From contig NHZP01000007.1 of NCBI GenBank assembly GCA_003313425.1, positions 1,054,001 through 1,118,000 of the forward strand: 64,000 bases of DNA, read 5' to 3'. The position numbers were made by a program, and so were the translations under genes. Below are positions 12,218-23,562 of the stretch, in pieces; the first letter of the stretch is position 1, and every line of letters begins with the position of its first letter. This DNA comes from Pseudopyrenochaeta lycopersici. Taxonomy: Eukaryota; Ascomycota; Dothideomycetes; Pleosporales; Pseudopyrenochaetaceae. Below the pieces are notes generated by a model. That model was not told where the DNA came from. It did no database searches and saw nothing but the letters and a program-made list of their open reading frames with translations.

Positions 12218-13287
12218 GCTAAGACGGGGCAGCTATGGTGCCTTGGAGCTATGAACAGGGCTAGATAACGCAATGATACCCAAGTGCTTGACGAATGTCA
12301 TGAATCATACACACACGACATCCCCCTCCCCTTCGTTGGCTGCGATTCACGCACCTCATGTCACGTTTATGGTGCAATTGATACATACTCGAATGTGAAA
12401 CCCGATATATCAGGATCCGCCGAAACAGTTCTAGGCACAAGTATTTAGTGATCCGAGGCTCAACAAACAAAGACTTGGTGTCCTAGTTCAGACACTGTGA
12501 TCGTTGTGCGACTTCCTCAGGCGTAGTATCGACGCGAAGCAAAGTGAGACATTCATTATACTACTACATTGAAGACACACTCCACATATGGGCAAAAGTC
12601 GCAAACAAGGTCCAGCACGCAGGTGTCGTATTTATCGTGGCCGCCTCTAAACTTTGGCGGCCACGCCCATGTTTTCCTCTAAAGAAGTGCTGCTAAGCCC
12701 CATAATGGCTGCTCGTCACTTGCTCTCCATTTGCAATACGCCCATCAGGTGTTAGTGAATAACTAGTGATCTAGGCGCTTGGTGTTAAATACTTGGCTCA
12801 CACTATCCCCAATCTATAGCGTTGATTGACAGCGACGGAGTTGTCCACCCTACGTTTGGGTTCAAACTCAAGAAATTGAATTGCATCTGGTCCCTGCATG
12901 GTGGTCATTATTGTTGGCTTGCAGTAAGTTTGAATGTCATAGACCGTCTGTGGTTAAGTCGTGCACTAGTCTGACCGTGGCTTGAATCCTTCGGATGGTT
13001 GCATCCCAGCCTCAATCCTTTGTTGGGAGGGCTACTTGCGTGTATATGACGGGCGCGTTGAGACAAGTGCGGCGCTAAGATTTGTTTATGTCTTAGAATA
13101 AGCAAATTCGTAGGTCTCACATTCGATGAGGCGGGAAGTAGTGTGAAGAACTCGTGTTTTGAACTTTTCTAGCATATTGTTCTTCATCATTCATATTCAT
13201 CTTGTAATATCTATCTTACTATTCCCATGTCGTGCCTCCTGAAAGATCACTCCCATTAAGTAGGTCATCCGGGTCATTCCGCGGGCT
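12218..13287. other. convergent intergenic region
   Basis: This 1.07-kb gap lies between the 3' ends of VPS25 and the F-box protein. No ORF longer than 70 codons occurs, and nothing conserved is seen. Confidence 0.5.
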
Positions 13288-14288
13288 TCACCAGTTAGGG
13301 TGCTCGTTCTTGTCGCACATCTCGCAACAGCCGCCCGAAATTCCAGCTATCTGGTTGGCTATCTGGATTGCGTTCTGCTCGTCCACCATGTCGGCGAAAG
13401 CTTGCATATTGTCCTTAGCATATCCCAGAAACCGTCTCACATAAGCAATAACCTGACCCATCGTGGTTCCCCTTGCCATCTTCTTCGTTCTATACGTACG
13501 AATGGAACCCTGGAACTGCCAATATATCTGCACTTCGACCTGTTCGACAGCTGCAACACATAGCAACATGTTCTTCCAGGAACCGTCAGTGTCGTTATTC
13601 TCGGAACACAGTGATACATCGCCTTGCCCATTGCAGGAAAGCAAGAAGTTAGGGTCGATTACATGAGTGAACTTCCCAAGGTCCTTGATCATAGGATGGA
13701 AGACGGTGTTTGTGTCGAAGTCGAGTGTGCGGCGCACGTTCGTCTCGATGCTCCAGGATGACAGGGGCAAGATCTTGCTAGAGGTAGTGATCATATGGGC
13801 CGGAGTCTTGAGAGTGAAGCTCAGAAGCGGTAGTTCCCCATCAGCACTATAGTCGCTGAATTCGGAATCAGACTCAATATCAAGCTCGTTCATGCAGAAT
13901 AGCTTCCGATGAAGCACAGGATCGTTTCCGGGAAGAATCGCAGCCCAGGTCTTGCAGACGCGCTGGCAGCGGATGACTGTGGATGTAGTCAGTAGGGTTA
14001 TGTTATTGTAGCGACAGGAGTTTTTGCATATGCTAGATACTCCAGAAATACTTTGTTGAGCTCGTCCACCTCCATGTGGTGTCAATATGCCCTGCTTGGT
14101 GCTTCTGGGGCTTCTAAAGCTTGGGGCAGTGTGCGAGCATACGTACGATCGAAAAAGCCGAGCTTGCGAAAGATGATCTGAAGGATCTTCGGTGGGATGT
14201 ACGGCATGATGTTCATGTTATTGGAGCGGTGTATGCCAAGCGGTGGTGAGCTGTCTTCGGCAGCATCGTCAACCTTCTTCTGTGCCAT
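13288..14288 (-). CDS. F-box protein, two exons
   Basis: Exons 14288-14147 and 13976-13288 with an intron of 170 nt (GTACGT...CACAG) join to a 276-residue protein. The join creates an F-box across the intron: IPPKILQIIFRKLGFFD from exon 1 continues into LIRCQRVCKTWAAIL from exon 2, at about residues 31-65. This matches the LPxEIL...L...DLLRCRxVCKxW pattern that binds Skp1, so the protein should be the substrate-recognition subunit of an SCF ubiquitin ligase. The rest (HRKLFCMNE onward) resembles the large, poorly characterised family of fungal F-box proteins and contains no LRR, WD40 or kelch repeat I can see. The substrate is unknown. Confidence 0.8.
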
Positions 14289-16082
14289 GATGCGAGTTGC
14301 CAGAGGCGACCAAGTTATGCTGAGATTTGGTCACTATTTAGTAGAGGTGATTTGGAGCAGCTTATGGACAAGGGAAAGTGATTTTGACGGGGATCGACTC
14401 TTTATATGTGATGCAGGGTCATAAGTCTCATTTCAATTTGAAGGTGAAGTAGAGAAATTTGCAAACCAAATTCGCCACTGCCTCTACAGGCTCTGTTCCT
14501 ATAAACAGATTTTGATGTAGTGAAAAGCTACTAGGAGCTGGCAGTTGACATTTGGCAGTTAGGCGCAGGATACATAGTACTGCGAGTGACAACATCGAAG
14601 ACATATGCACCGTTCGTTCGAGTCATCTTCGATATTGGAGGCTCCTGTTGTTTAAAATACATTCCATAGACAAGTAAACAGCATGATTGCACTTAGACGT
14701 AGCAATGCGCCAGTGTTCTCGGTATCTGGATAATGCATGAAGATTACGGTTTCTTGGAACCTCGATCTGAGCAAGCACGCTCGCCACCGAAGATATTTGC
14801 TATTTGCTGTGCAATTGCGCTCTTTTATTGATTCATAATGTTTGATCCGTTTCACAGACTACGTAGCGTCTCCGAAGGGCAGACATGAATATCAGGGGTG
14901 GTGATGAGCTACTCTCAATTGCTCGAGCATGCTGTCAACGTCAGCGAGTTGAACATAGACTGTCCTGATTACTGCATCTTTGTAATAATGCGTAGAAAGA
15001 AACTTTTGCAAAGCACTTATTGTTCGAAAGTGAAGTGCTCACGTAAATTTACTGCGTCTCTGCGCTGCAAGAAACCAGATATGTGATCTCGTCCTTGTAA
15101 GCAAGCATTCGGTGACACAGGAAAGCCACTGGAGATAGCCTCGCAGTTTTGCGATGTAAATACTTGATGCGCAAAGTTCTTCGCACCGTCCGCTGCATGT
15201 TCAATGGTTTATCACATTAACTGAAACAGGTTTTTGAAGGCGTGGCGTCGTAACAATTCATTAATCGGCATTCGCGTCCTAGGTCTCGGTTCATCAATGA
15301 GAAGAAGCTTATTTAATGTATAGCAAAACTATGCACGTCTCCTTGATGAAGCATTTAGATTCTGAAGGTCAGAGATTCGAGTCAGCATTGATATCGCGAA
15401 GTGAAAGCAGGTAGGCCTTGATGTTTCGCTAGTTGGAAGGATACCGAACTAACTAAGCCATCTATCCAGTCGCAGTTAAAACGAAAGTAGCCTGCAGCGG
15501 TGAGTTCAAATTGACCAGTGTCCTGGTGCTTCATACGTCGCTATCCATTTTGGGTTGTGTCTTGGTTTTCAATTCGTTGCTCCTAAGAGCCATATTGCCG
15601 GCAAACATAATGATTTTAGACAAATTTCATGCTTCATTCAATATACACGTGGTTCTATTATGCAACCGAAGGCTGTGCGGCAACCCTTTTCATTCAGGGT
15701 GGCATTGCATCTTTTCGATGCATGAAAGCGCGTGCGCTTCGCTTCATGGCCGAAATCTGCTCGGCACCAGCCTCCTTAACATTCCCCAATTGGAGAAATG
15801 CAGGGAAGAGAGCGAGAAGGATAATTGCTCTACGAAATAGGAAAGAGGTAGTCCTGGTAGTGCACATTAGACGAACAAACCCTATATACGTTCCAAACCA
15901 TGCTCCTGTTGCTATCCAAGCAGCAACTTTTTGCTATAAAAAAACACCCCATGCACCGTATAATGCGAATTTATCTAACGCCATATGTCCAAGTATGTAG
16001 TTGCTATGCCCAAATTCCAATGATCGTATCCTGGTTTCCACTCACGGGGTCGTTTCGTCCGTCCTCATAGCCAGAGGCGTTC
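14289..16082. other. intergenic, no gene seen
   Basis: This 1.8-kb gap lies between the F-box gene's 5' end and the 3' end of the APQ12-like gene. The region is relatively AT-rich and carries only chance ORFs (longest about 123 codons at 15629-16000, with no conserved feature). Confidence 0.5.
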
Positions 16083-16622
16083 CTACCGCCAACCCCTCCC
16101 CTTCCGCTTCTGTTGAGCCTGAAACCTTATCTGATCCTCCTTCTGTCTCTGAAAAGACTTGACCTCCCCACTATACCTCTCATACTCACCTGCCCAATAC
16201 TCTCCCAGTCCCTGTAAATCCTCCACAAACCCTTCTACACCCCGGTTCCATACCCACAGCCCCACCAACAGAATCGACCCCCAGAACACGAGTCTTAGCA
16301 CCATATTCACCCAGAATATTACCGCGCGGTACATCATGTCGAGAATCTTGAGCGAGATGAAGAAAATGGCGAGGAGCGCAAGAATGGAGGCGACATCAGG
16401 TTGCGTAATGAGGCGTGTGAAGAGCGGGGAGAGGTGAGTTTGGAGGGTCCGAGTCAGACCGAAGGTCGTGGACAAGATGCGTATGAGTGGGTTGTAGAGC
16501 GAGGGCGGGAGGAGGCGCGGTAGGAGAGAAGCGTAGTCTGTAGGGGTCAACTAGGGGCTCTAGCATAGGGAAATAGACAAACAAGGGAAGTGTTTGAGAC
16601 GCGTACCTTGTATGAAGTCCAT
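16083..16622 (-). CDS. APQ12-like nuclear pore/envelope assembly protein
   Basis: Exon 1 is only 16 nt (16622-16607, MDFIQ plus one base); after a 69-nt intron (GTACGC...CTACAG) exon 2 runs 16537-16083, giving 156 residues. Two adjacent hydrophobic segments at about residues 53-105 (ILALLAIFFISLKIL and MVLRLVFWGSILLVGLWVW) joined by DMMYRAVIFWVN are typical of the fungal nuclear pore assembly and biogenesis (Apq12) family. Apq12 sits in the nuclear envelope/ER and is needed for pore biogenesis and lipid balance. The C-terminus is charged and Gln/Lys/Arg-rich. The tiny first exon is a model decision: without it the ORF would begin MTPTDYASLL from a non-ATG codon inside the intron. Confidence 0.82.
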
Positions 16623-17872
16623 GATATGCGATATATGATTGGACGTGCAACCGTCTTGTGCTAAACGCGGTCGACGCGTTTGCGGGGCTTTGATGATGAA
16701 TGGACCTTCAAGTTGAGCGATGGACGCGTTCACTATCGATAAAGAGCAATGTAGAGACTGCTCAACAAGTTCTGAGCGACAGAGGTATTTTTTTTTTGTT
16801 ATTTTGGCCTTTGTGCATCGCCGTTGCAGTGACAGCTGTCCAGTGGATACCCTCTAGCTCCTTCTTTCACAAGCTCACACCCCAGCTGCACGTCATGCTT
16901 CTTAGTCATCCGCGTCCATCTCCCACCGTCCAACATGGCCCCCACCTATAACGCCGACGCCAAAGCCACACTGTGTCACGACTGCACGACATTGTGGGGT
17001 GTACCTGGCTAACAATGCGGTGAGCGACCTGCGCTTCCCGCGCAGGGCCGTGTAGGTCTGAATCGTGGACCATATGCAATCGATACAGCCATGTGGAGTT
17101 CACCATTATTTTGGCGGCAAGGTTTCAGATACTCTGGGGACGAACTGGCGGTGAAAGAAACGCCATACGGCGAATCTTCGGGTGGGCGCACCAGACGAAT
17201 CGTGAAGTTTCCAAATCATCGATCTGGCGCGGCAATCGTAAGATCCGAGGAGGGTTCTACGTGTGTTGCGGTATTAGATACGGGAGCATGCAAGGATCAC
17301 GGACAATTTCTTGCAAGGCTGACAAGATAGGCCACAACTCAGAGAAGTCAACTTGAAAGGTGGTAGATGAATTTGTGTATTCTTAGTACTATCGCCTATC
17401 GGGAGTACTAGCCTCCAGCAAATGAACAGCCCATCGAAGACATGTCTGCTTCCGCATCACGTTAAGGCCTGTGCCAACGTATATTTCCAATACTCCAACC
17501 GTCCTTACCAGTACTGGCATCATCTCCTGTGACGAGATCGGATACAAGGAAAAGGGCCTTAGCCAATGTAGGTGACACAAGGTCTGGTATCACAGATGCA
17601 AATATCCCACCGAACGCCAAAATGTCGTATGCAATCATAAAAAATATGGTCAAGAAGAGTATGTCGAAATGTCAAGTGATTACTTGAGCAGGGCATCCTG
17701 GTCGACGGTAATCTGGGTAGTCGTACAGCAGGAAGTGGTGCGATGTAACGCAGGCAGCTGTCAGTCGAGTGCACGACGACGAGCCATAGATGAAGCATGC
17801 GATCATTTGTGGATTGCCCTGATGTTGAGGTTGAATGTGCCTGACACCTTAGGCAGGGATTTAGGTTAATAC
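16623..17872. other. intergenic, no gene seen
   Basis: This 1.25 kb contains the promoter of the APQ12-like gene at its left end and the 3' side of the small membrane protein gene at its right. A T run of 8 bases lies near 16790. Short overlapping ORFs at 17090-17360 are not supported. Confidence 0.5.
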
Positions 17873-18460
17873 TCAGATCCAGCGTCCGGAGCCTTTTTGG
17901 TGTGTACCATATTCGGATTCGAATTCGAATCGGAAAGCCGATGCCTCGGACATGGAAGGATAGTGGATCAGAGGCTGCGATCTGCGAGAGGATGTCGACC
18001 CTCGCTGGAACTCGCTGCTGGGTGATGTAGGAGAATACGGGGTTGGTGGTCGGTCTGCAATAGATGATGCAACGCTGGACTTTCTTCGTACTCGTTCTGG
18101 TTTTCGTATTGAACTGGATGGTGATTGCATTGGAGGAGTGATATCATCCGGTGAGGGAGTTCGAGGAAACTCGTATGTGCTGAGCTCCTTCTCGAACAAT
18201 GTCGGAGAACCACGATCCCGCACAACAGCTGGTGGAGTAGGGCGGATACGGTACTTTTCTGATCGCTGTGTATATTGACTGGGCCGTCGCCATGATTCGA
18301 ACTCGGCATCGTCCAGTGGGGTGACTGCTCGTAAGGAGAAGCCACGCACCCGTCTTTGGTTTCGCTTCCAGCAAAAGAGAAGCGCAACGGCGACGCCAGT
18401 TAGGACGAGTGTCCCTAAAACAACTCCAAGAATGATCCAGACTTTTGATGATTGCTCCAT
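17873..18460 (-). CDS. small single-pass membrane protein with basic Ser/Pro-rich tail
   Basis: A single exon of 195 residues. Residues about 8-30 (VWIILGVVLGTLVLTGVAVALLF) form one transmembrane helix right at the N-terminus, followed by CWKRNQRR, which places the long tail in the cytoplasm by the positive-inside rule. The tail is rich in Ser, Pro and Arg with many S/T-P sites (RTPSPDDITP, RPPTPYSPTSPSS) and RRxS sites, so it is probably a phosphorylation target. There is no cleavable signal peptide and no catalytic domain. I recognise the type (fungal short TM proteins) but not the function. The frame and composition look coding, unlike the overlapping ORFs in other frames. Confidence 0.65.
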   Translation of the reverse strand: MEQSSKVWIILGVVLGTLVLTGVAVALLFCWKRNQRRVRGFSLRAVTPLDDAEFESWRRPSQYTQRSEKYRIRPTPPAVVRDRGSPTLFEKELSTYEFPRTPSPDDITPPMQSPSSSIRKPERVRRKSSVASSIADRPPTPYSPTSPSSEFQRGSTSSRRSQPLIHYPSMSEASAFRFEFESEYGTHQKGSGRWI

Positions 18461-21400
18461 AGTGTCGCTGGCGAGAGGCTGAAGTACAAAAGCTCAAGAT
18501 GACGAATGGCCCTCCGGGGCAACCAGTATAAGAATCGAAGTGTCCAAAGTACTTCCAAAGAGACTGAGCGACAGACGAGAAAGTTGAAGGCAGGGACGCA
18601 GACTCAAGACTGGAACGTGCCGGTAAATGTGGGAAGGAAGGTTGACGGTCCGGATAAGGGTAAGAAAGAGCGACGAGCTATCCGAGCATGACCATGGCTG
18701 ATCGCAGCTGCAATCAGACGAAAGCGAAACGTAGAAACAGCAGTTGTCTGAAGCCACTGCTGATACGGACCTGGAAGGGCGATACCAATAAAGTACTGCG
18801 GGACAGGCGGAGGGAATTCAGGGAGCGGAGATGTGGGTCATGCGTACAGGTATACCGCCTCGCTCCACAGCACCGGACGAGGATGTGATGGTAGGTTGCT
18901 AGCGGGACACAACAAGACAGAACAAAGAGTAGTCGGCCGGCAAACGCAGCGGAGGCGCACCGAGCGAGAGGAGTCTTGCGGCTTATAGAGGCGGACAGGC
19001 TTGGCTTGAGGCGACATGCAGGTACAAGAACGTACCTGATGGTGGGCTGCGAAGTCTGTTAGTAGGCGAAGACTCATGAAATATCGGTGAGCATTGCACT
19101 AGAGGACAATCCATGATGGTCTAATTTCGACATCCTTGGAACACACCCCGCCGTTAGAGATGGCGTACATGTCCACGATAGGCAATTCCACCGTGGCTCC
19201 TGCCGTACCACTGCAGGGGATGTCACTCCCGTCCATTCTGTGCCCTCCCAGTGCCAGACACTGGGCGACGTGGCGTCGTTAAGGTCTGCAAGATATCGGC
19301 CTTTGACAGCACATCACAGCCTGGGGCGAATCCAGGGGCAGCACGCCTTTCAGCCCTCCCAACCTGACACTTTTGGATGGAGTTGCGGGTGCGCACAGCA
19401 CACCATTCTGCGCGCGCCGTTCAGCTTTTCTTTTTGCACAATCTCCTTGCTTCTCCAGAGGATGACAACAAATGAAACAAGCAAACGCTCAGGTTGCGGG
19501 AAGGAGCGTGTGCCCGGCGGATGCTTCGCTTCCAGCAGAGCACTGACACGACGCCGATCTACCAAAACGCACCAAGCACTTTACGAGTATGGCTTCCATA
19601 TATGGCGCTGGCCAATCCCGTCCTTCAATAGCGGGCTCTAGGTGCGTCCCGCGATAGCTTCCCTTCAAGGTTCCCTGACCCTATCTTAGCCCCTCACGGA
19701 CACCTTCAGAATGCAGACGAGCGCATTCTCGAGCTCATGGTGAGCCGATACGCCGAGTCATTTCTGCCAGAAAAACCGTCGTCCAGCGCAGGATGGCCTC
19801 TGTTGAACGCGCGGGAAGCGATGTGCACTAGTCATGGCCACGGTACTGAGAGCCGAGCGTTCCTGACCGTCACCTCAAACCTGGCACAGCAACGGCTGCT
19901 CATGCAGCGAACCACTCAAGATGCACCAACAGGTTCCAAGTCTCAAGCCGTTGCTTGGTCGCCAGCCTGCCAGGTAGTTCAGTGCTTGCTGCCTCCGATG
20001 CCACATCATGGGGCCTATTTCCATAATGGCCAATAGCAACTGCAACACTGCTCACTCTGAGCATGCAAAACATGAAACGCATCAAGATGACGGGACTCGC
20101 TCGCAGCTTGATGACGCCTCCGGGACTGCTCCACTATCGATACAGTGGCATGGAGCCGTCGCTTTTCGTTCGTTCCTTGCTTGCACGACTCGACTAGTCG
20201 CCTTTTAGTGCATCATCTGGACGCCCCCAGAGCGACGTCTCTACAGCTAGCTGCATCTCAAGAAATTTCCGAAGCGAATTTTTGTGCATCCAAAGAAAAG
20301 TGTTGTCGCGGCCTCCGATAGCCACAGATTTACAGGTAAGATCTGGGCAAAAAAAAAGCCTCCAAGTTCCTTTGTCTTCTTCAGCTGGCAAACATGAAAA
20401 TGGTTGCCAACAGTATTCAGTCACATGCCAACTAGAGTTCTATCCTCAAAGACGCCCATCTTGCAGTCCTCAAACTCGGACTAAGCAAGAGCACTGCTCA
20501 TACAAACGTTTTGCCTCCGATGTCACGATCTTCACACGCATCCAGTAACCGAAATGACATCCTGCTGCAAGCCATGACAGAAGAAGTAAATGTTCCTAGC
20601 CGCAATCGTGATCGTCACCTAACCGTTATCGCAAGTTTCAAGAGGAAGCTCAAGCGGCAAGACCAGAATTACGGTTCCAAGTCAAGAGCTTTTTGATTTG
20701 AACGTTCATCGAAAGAACCATGGATCAAAGGTTTCGATAAGAGCAAGCCTTTGCCGCCCACTTCTTGAGGCCGTTCCTGGCAATTAGCGTCGTTGCTCCG
20801 CCGGCTAAAGTCGCAACATGCACGTGGACCTGATCGTCAAGACTATGAAGCGAGGATCCCTAGACAAGCGCACTTGGCGGTGGAGTCGTCATGCTGGTGG
20901 CGCGACATACGAGAAACCCTTTCTTTGAGGCGTTCCTAATTCTCGTGTTGCATTCGCATCCCGTGCGATGCGCAGGTTGAAACTTCCTTTTTCCAGTTTC
21001 CGGGGAAAGAAGTGTTTCGTCTTTCCCCAGGTTTGCGTTGTCATCGGTAATACGAATGTAGAAGGTGTCAAGGAAATCTTTCAACATCTTGCATCTTTAA
21101 AATTTTAGGTGGAACCAATAGGATATCTTAAGTGGCATGCCACTTTGACGGGTTCAGCGTCGTGGTCAACACCAATTCGTGCACTCCTGAACTTCACAGA
21201 ATGCATCGTCTCATCTCCAATTTTCACTCGGGCTCTAGCCTTGGAGTAATAGTGAGAATGTGCCACGTCTAAGACACTTAAAAGTAAGCGATGAATGCTA
21301 CCTATGGTGTCAGCAAGTATGCCGTTGTCACCAATCTCACACATCAGCCGGCCCCTCGCGGAAACCACGGTCCCCTCTTGTGGTATCAAGACCCAGGCCA

Positions 21401-22121
21401 TACTTCCATCTCGCGCCCAGCTTGCTCTTGCTCCAATGACTATTCAGAAGCGTCGAAGCTGCCGTGTGGTGGCGCAGATAGATACCGATCCCAACTCATA
21501 AAATGGCAAATATTGACCATATTGTCGATAGGTGCATTTGAAAGTAAGATCGGTGACTGGACTTTTCCATGGCGGATGATGTCTGATGTAAGGATGATCT
21601 GAAGGGTCAGCTGGACGTGTTCGCAGGTCGTGAACGGTACGATTGCGCAGGTCTGCGTGCTGGTTCGCTCGAGCTTTCAAGGTTCACTGCGCCGCTTGGT
21701 GCTGCCTTTTCTGGCTCAAGCTGACTGCCGACATTGTACGAGTCAAACCAATCACTTTATAGACACCACGTTTGCAGAGACTCTCCACCACCTGCGGTTA
21801 CAGCTGATAAGTGGACGTTGCAAAGGCCAGTGCCAGCACGAATGCCCCTTGCTCAGTTCGTGGTGGTGCACATGCATAACACAACTACTATACACCTGCA
21901 GTCCATCCCCACTATAAGCGCTCGTGGAATTATCATCATCTCTATAGATTGACTGTACTTTGCTTCTGCGCTAGCAAGGCAAAATAGCGCCGCGAAACGA
22001 GAACTTTTCGGCAGCGTCGGCAGTATGGCAGTTACAATTTCCTTTACACTGGGTACAATGTGTCACTCGGATCCAACGTTACATCGAGTCCTCTTTGAAA
22101 ATTGCGATTAAGCCTGGAATT

Positions 22122-22538
22122 CTAGCCCTTCGTTATTGTATCTTTTGACTTATCGCTTAGGCCTGCCATATCTTGAAGGCAGACATTCCAGTGTATTCTC
22201 GGTTGTATACGCCGAGCCAATATATCACCTACAGAATTTACAAGCCATCGTTCGCAGTCTCCAACTCTTACTATAATGCCCTTATTGTTGACGACATATC
22301 TTGTCGCCTTGCATTCCGCCCACTGCCGTTCTCGTAGACATTTGTCACTAATAAACTCTACGCTACAAGGCCGAGCACCGACATTGTTCCGAAAATATGC
22401 CCCACATCTTCTTTTACCCTCTACTGCATGCATGCACCCTACAATCTGGGTCCGCATGCACAAACTGCAAGAATCTGGCATACCCATCTCGTGAACGCAG
22501 GTTTGCGCAGATCCAACGCAGGTTTGTCTGGCCCCCAA
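22122..22538 (-). CDS. possible small Cys-rich protein (doubtful)
   Basis: An ORF of 138 codons with ten cysteines in its N-terminal two thirds. From an internal ATG at 22481 it reads MPDSCSLCMRTQIVGCMHA..., with C and H spacing loosely like the short fungal proteins that carry a CxxC...GC.H...C pattern. A GTAAGA donor at 22271 could end an exon after KGII. There is no signal peptide directly upstream that I can build. It may equally be chance; composition alone is the argument. Confidence 0.22.
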   Translation of the reverse strand: MGARQTCVGSAQTCVHEMGMPDSCSLCMRTQIVGCMHAVEGKRRCGAYFRNNVGARPCSVEFISDKCLRERQWAECKATRYVVNNKGIIVRVGDCERWLVNSVGDILARRIQPRIHWNVCLQDMAGLSDKSKDTITKG

Positions 22539-22658
22539 TTGAGCAGCGCGCTTATCGGAGTCGCTCCGGTGATTGTGATGCGTTGAACTTTAAAGAGCGA
22601 CCCAGATTGCAGGATACGAAAAGCAAGAAAGTGTAAACTCGTTTCCTGCAGGGCGGGC

Positions 22659-22865
22659 TTATTGAGAAAGTTTACCGAGCCTGTGGCGAAGTTGCTCGTC
22701 CTCTTTCATCGGTGGGATGACAAAGGGGCTCGGATCGACCGCTGTTTTGACCAATTGAGGCATGGATGGTGGCTTGAAAGGTCTTGCATTCACCTTATTG
22801 AGGATAGCGTAGAGTGGAGGCAGGCTGGATAGAGGGTGGCTGGTGGTAGCTGAAAGTAAATGCAT
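22659..22865 (-). CDS. possible short proline-rich ORF (doubtful)
   Basis: An ATG-started ORF of 68 codons (MHLLSATTSHPLSSLPP..., ending RHRLGKLSQ). Its amino-acid use looks more protein-like than its neighbours (Pro, Leu, Lys/Glu-rich end), but it has no domain and no clear partner exon. It could be a small gene, a final exon, or nothing. Confidence 0.18.
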   Translation of the reverse strand: MHLLSATTSHPLSSLPPLYAILNKVNARPFKPPSMPQLVKTAVDPSPFVIPPMKEDEQLRHRLGKLSQ

Positions 22866-23562
22866 GGCGCTGTGAGATCGGTGATGGTTGCAAGACTCAG
22901 GGGGCGCCGTTGGAAACCTTCTCGGTCGTCATCTGAGCATCGCAACGGTCGCTGGTCGGCGGAGTGTCCCGCAACGCGCTCAGATCTAGTTGCGAGCTTT
23001 CAGTCCTGGCCCGGATGTCCAAGTTTCCGTACGCAAGTAGCGAAGATGTGTTTAGTGAACAATCTCTCGTCTTGCTTTCACACATTTAGCAAAAAGAGAC
23101 ATAGAGCATAGCACGCCCTTCCTGCCTCTTGGCAGCACAGAGGCTGTGATCGATCTGTGATATCAATGTTCTTGGACATCGAGGAGGAGAAGGCTTGAGT
23201 AATGCCTCCTTCCCGATACAGACAAAGGAATTGTGCTGGGGCCATCTGTTGAGATCAAGGGAGTATCCATGAAAGAAGCGGGAGATCTGTACGGTTAGGG
23301 AGATCATGCCTAGTTCATACGATGACATTCAACTTTCTGAAAATGCAATTCGAGAAACACGGAAGGTAGCCAACAGCAGGCGTACAAGTGACCGCACATG
23401 GAAATATTCCCTGAAGTAAGTTTCTGCCGTGATGGCTTGATTGAGTCAAGAAACTTGTAAACTGGCATTTGAAGGTCTGGGCGTTGTAACTCCAGTATTC
23501 ATTGATCCCCATACCAAACATGGAGAAAAGGCACCGCAACAACAGTTGCAATCCTCATTTCT

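Larger units (their letters stand above)
18461..23562. other. 5.1-kb region with no supported gene
   Basis: The gap runs from the promoter of the small membrane protein to the 3' end of DIS3. ORFs are short and overlap on both strands. The only two I would not dismiss outright are a Cys-rich minus ORF at 22122-22538 and a proline-rich minus ORF at 22659-22865; both are listed separately with low confidence. Confidence 0.45.

Noticed and set aside
15340..15400. tRNA-like B-box (GATTCGAGTC)
   Set aside because: No matching A-box, acceptor stem or anticodon arm could be folded around it.
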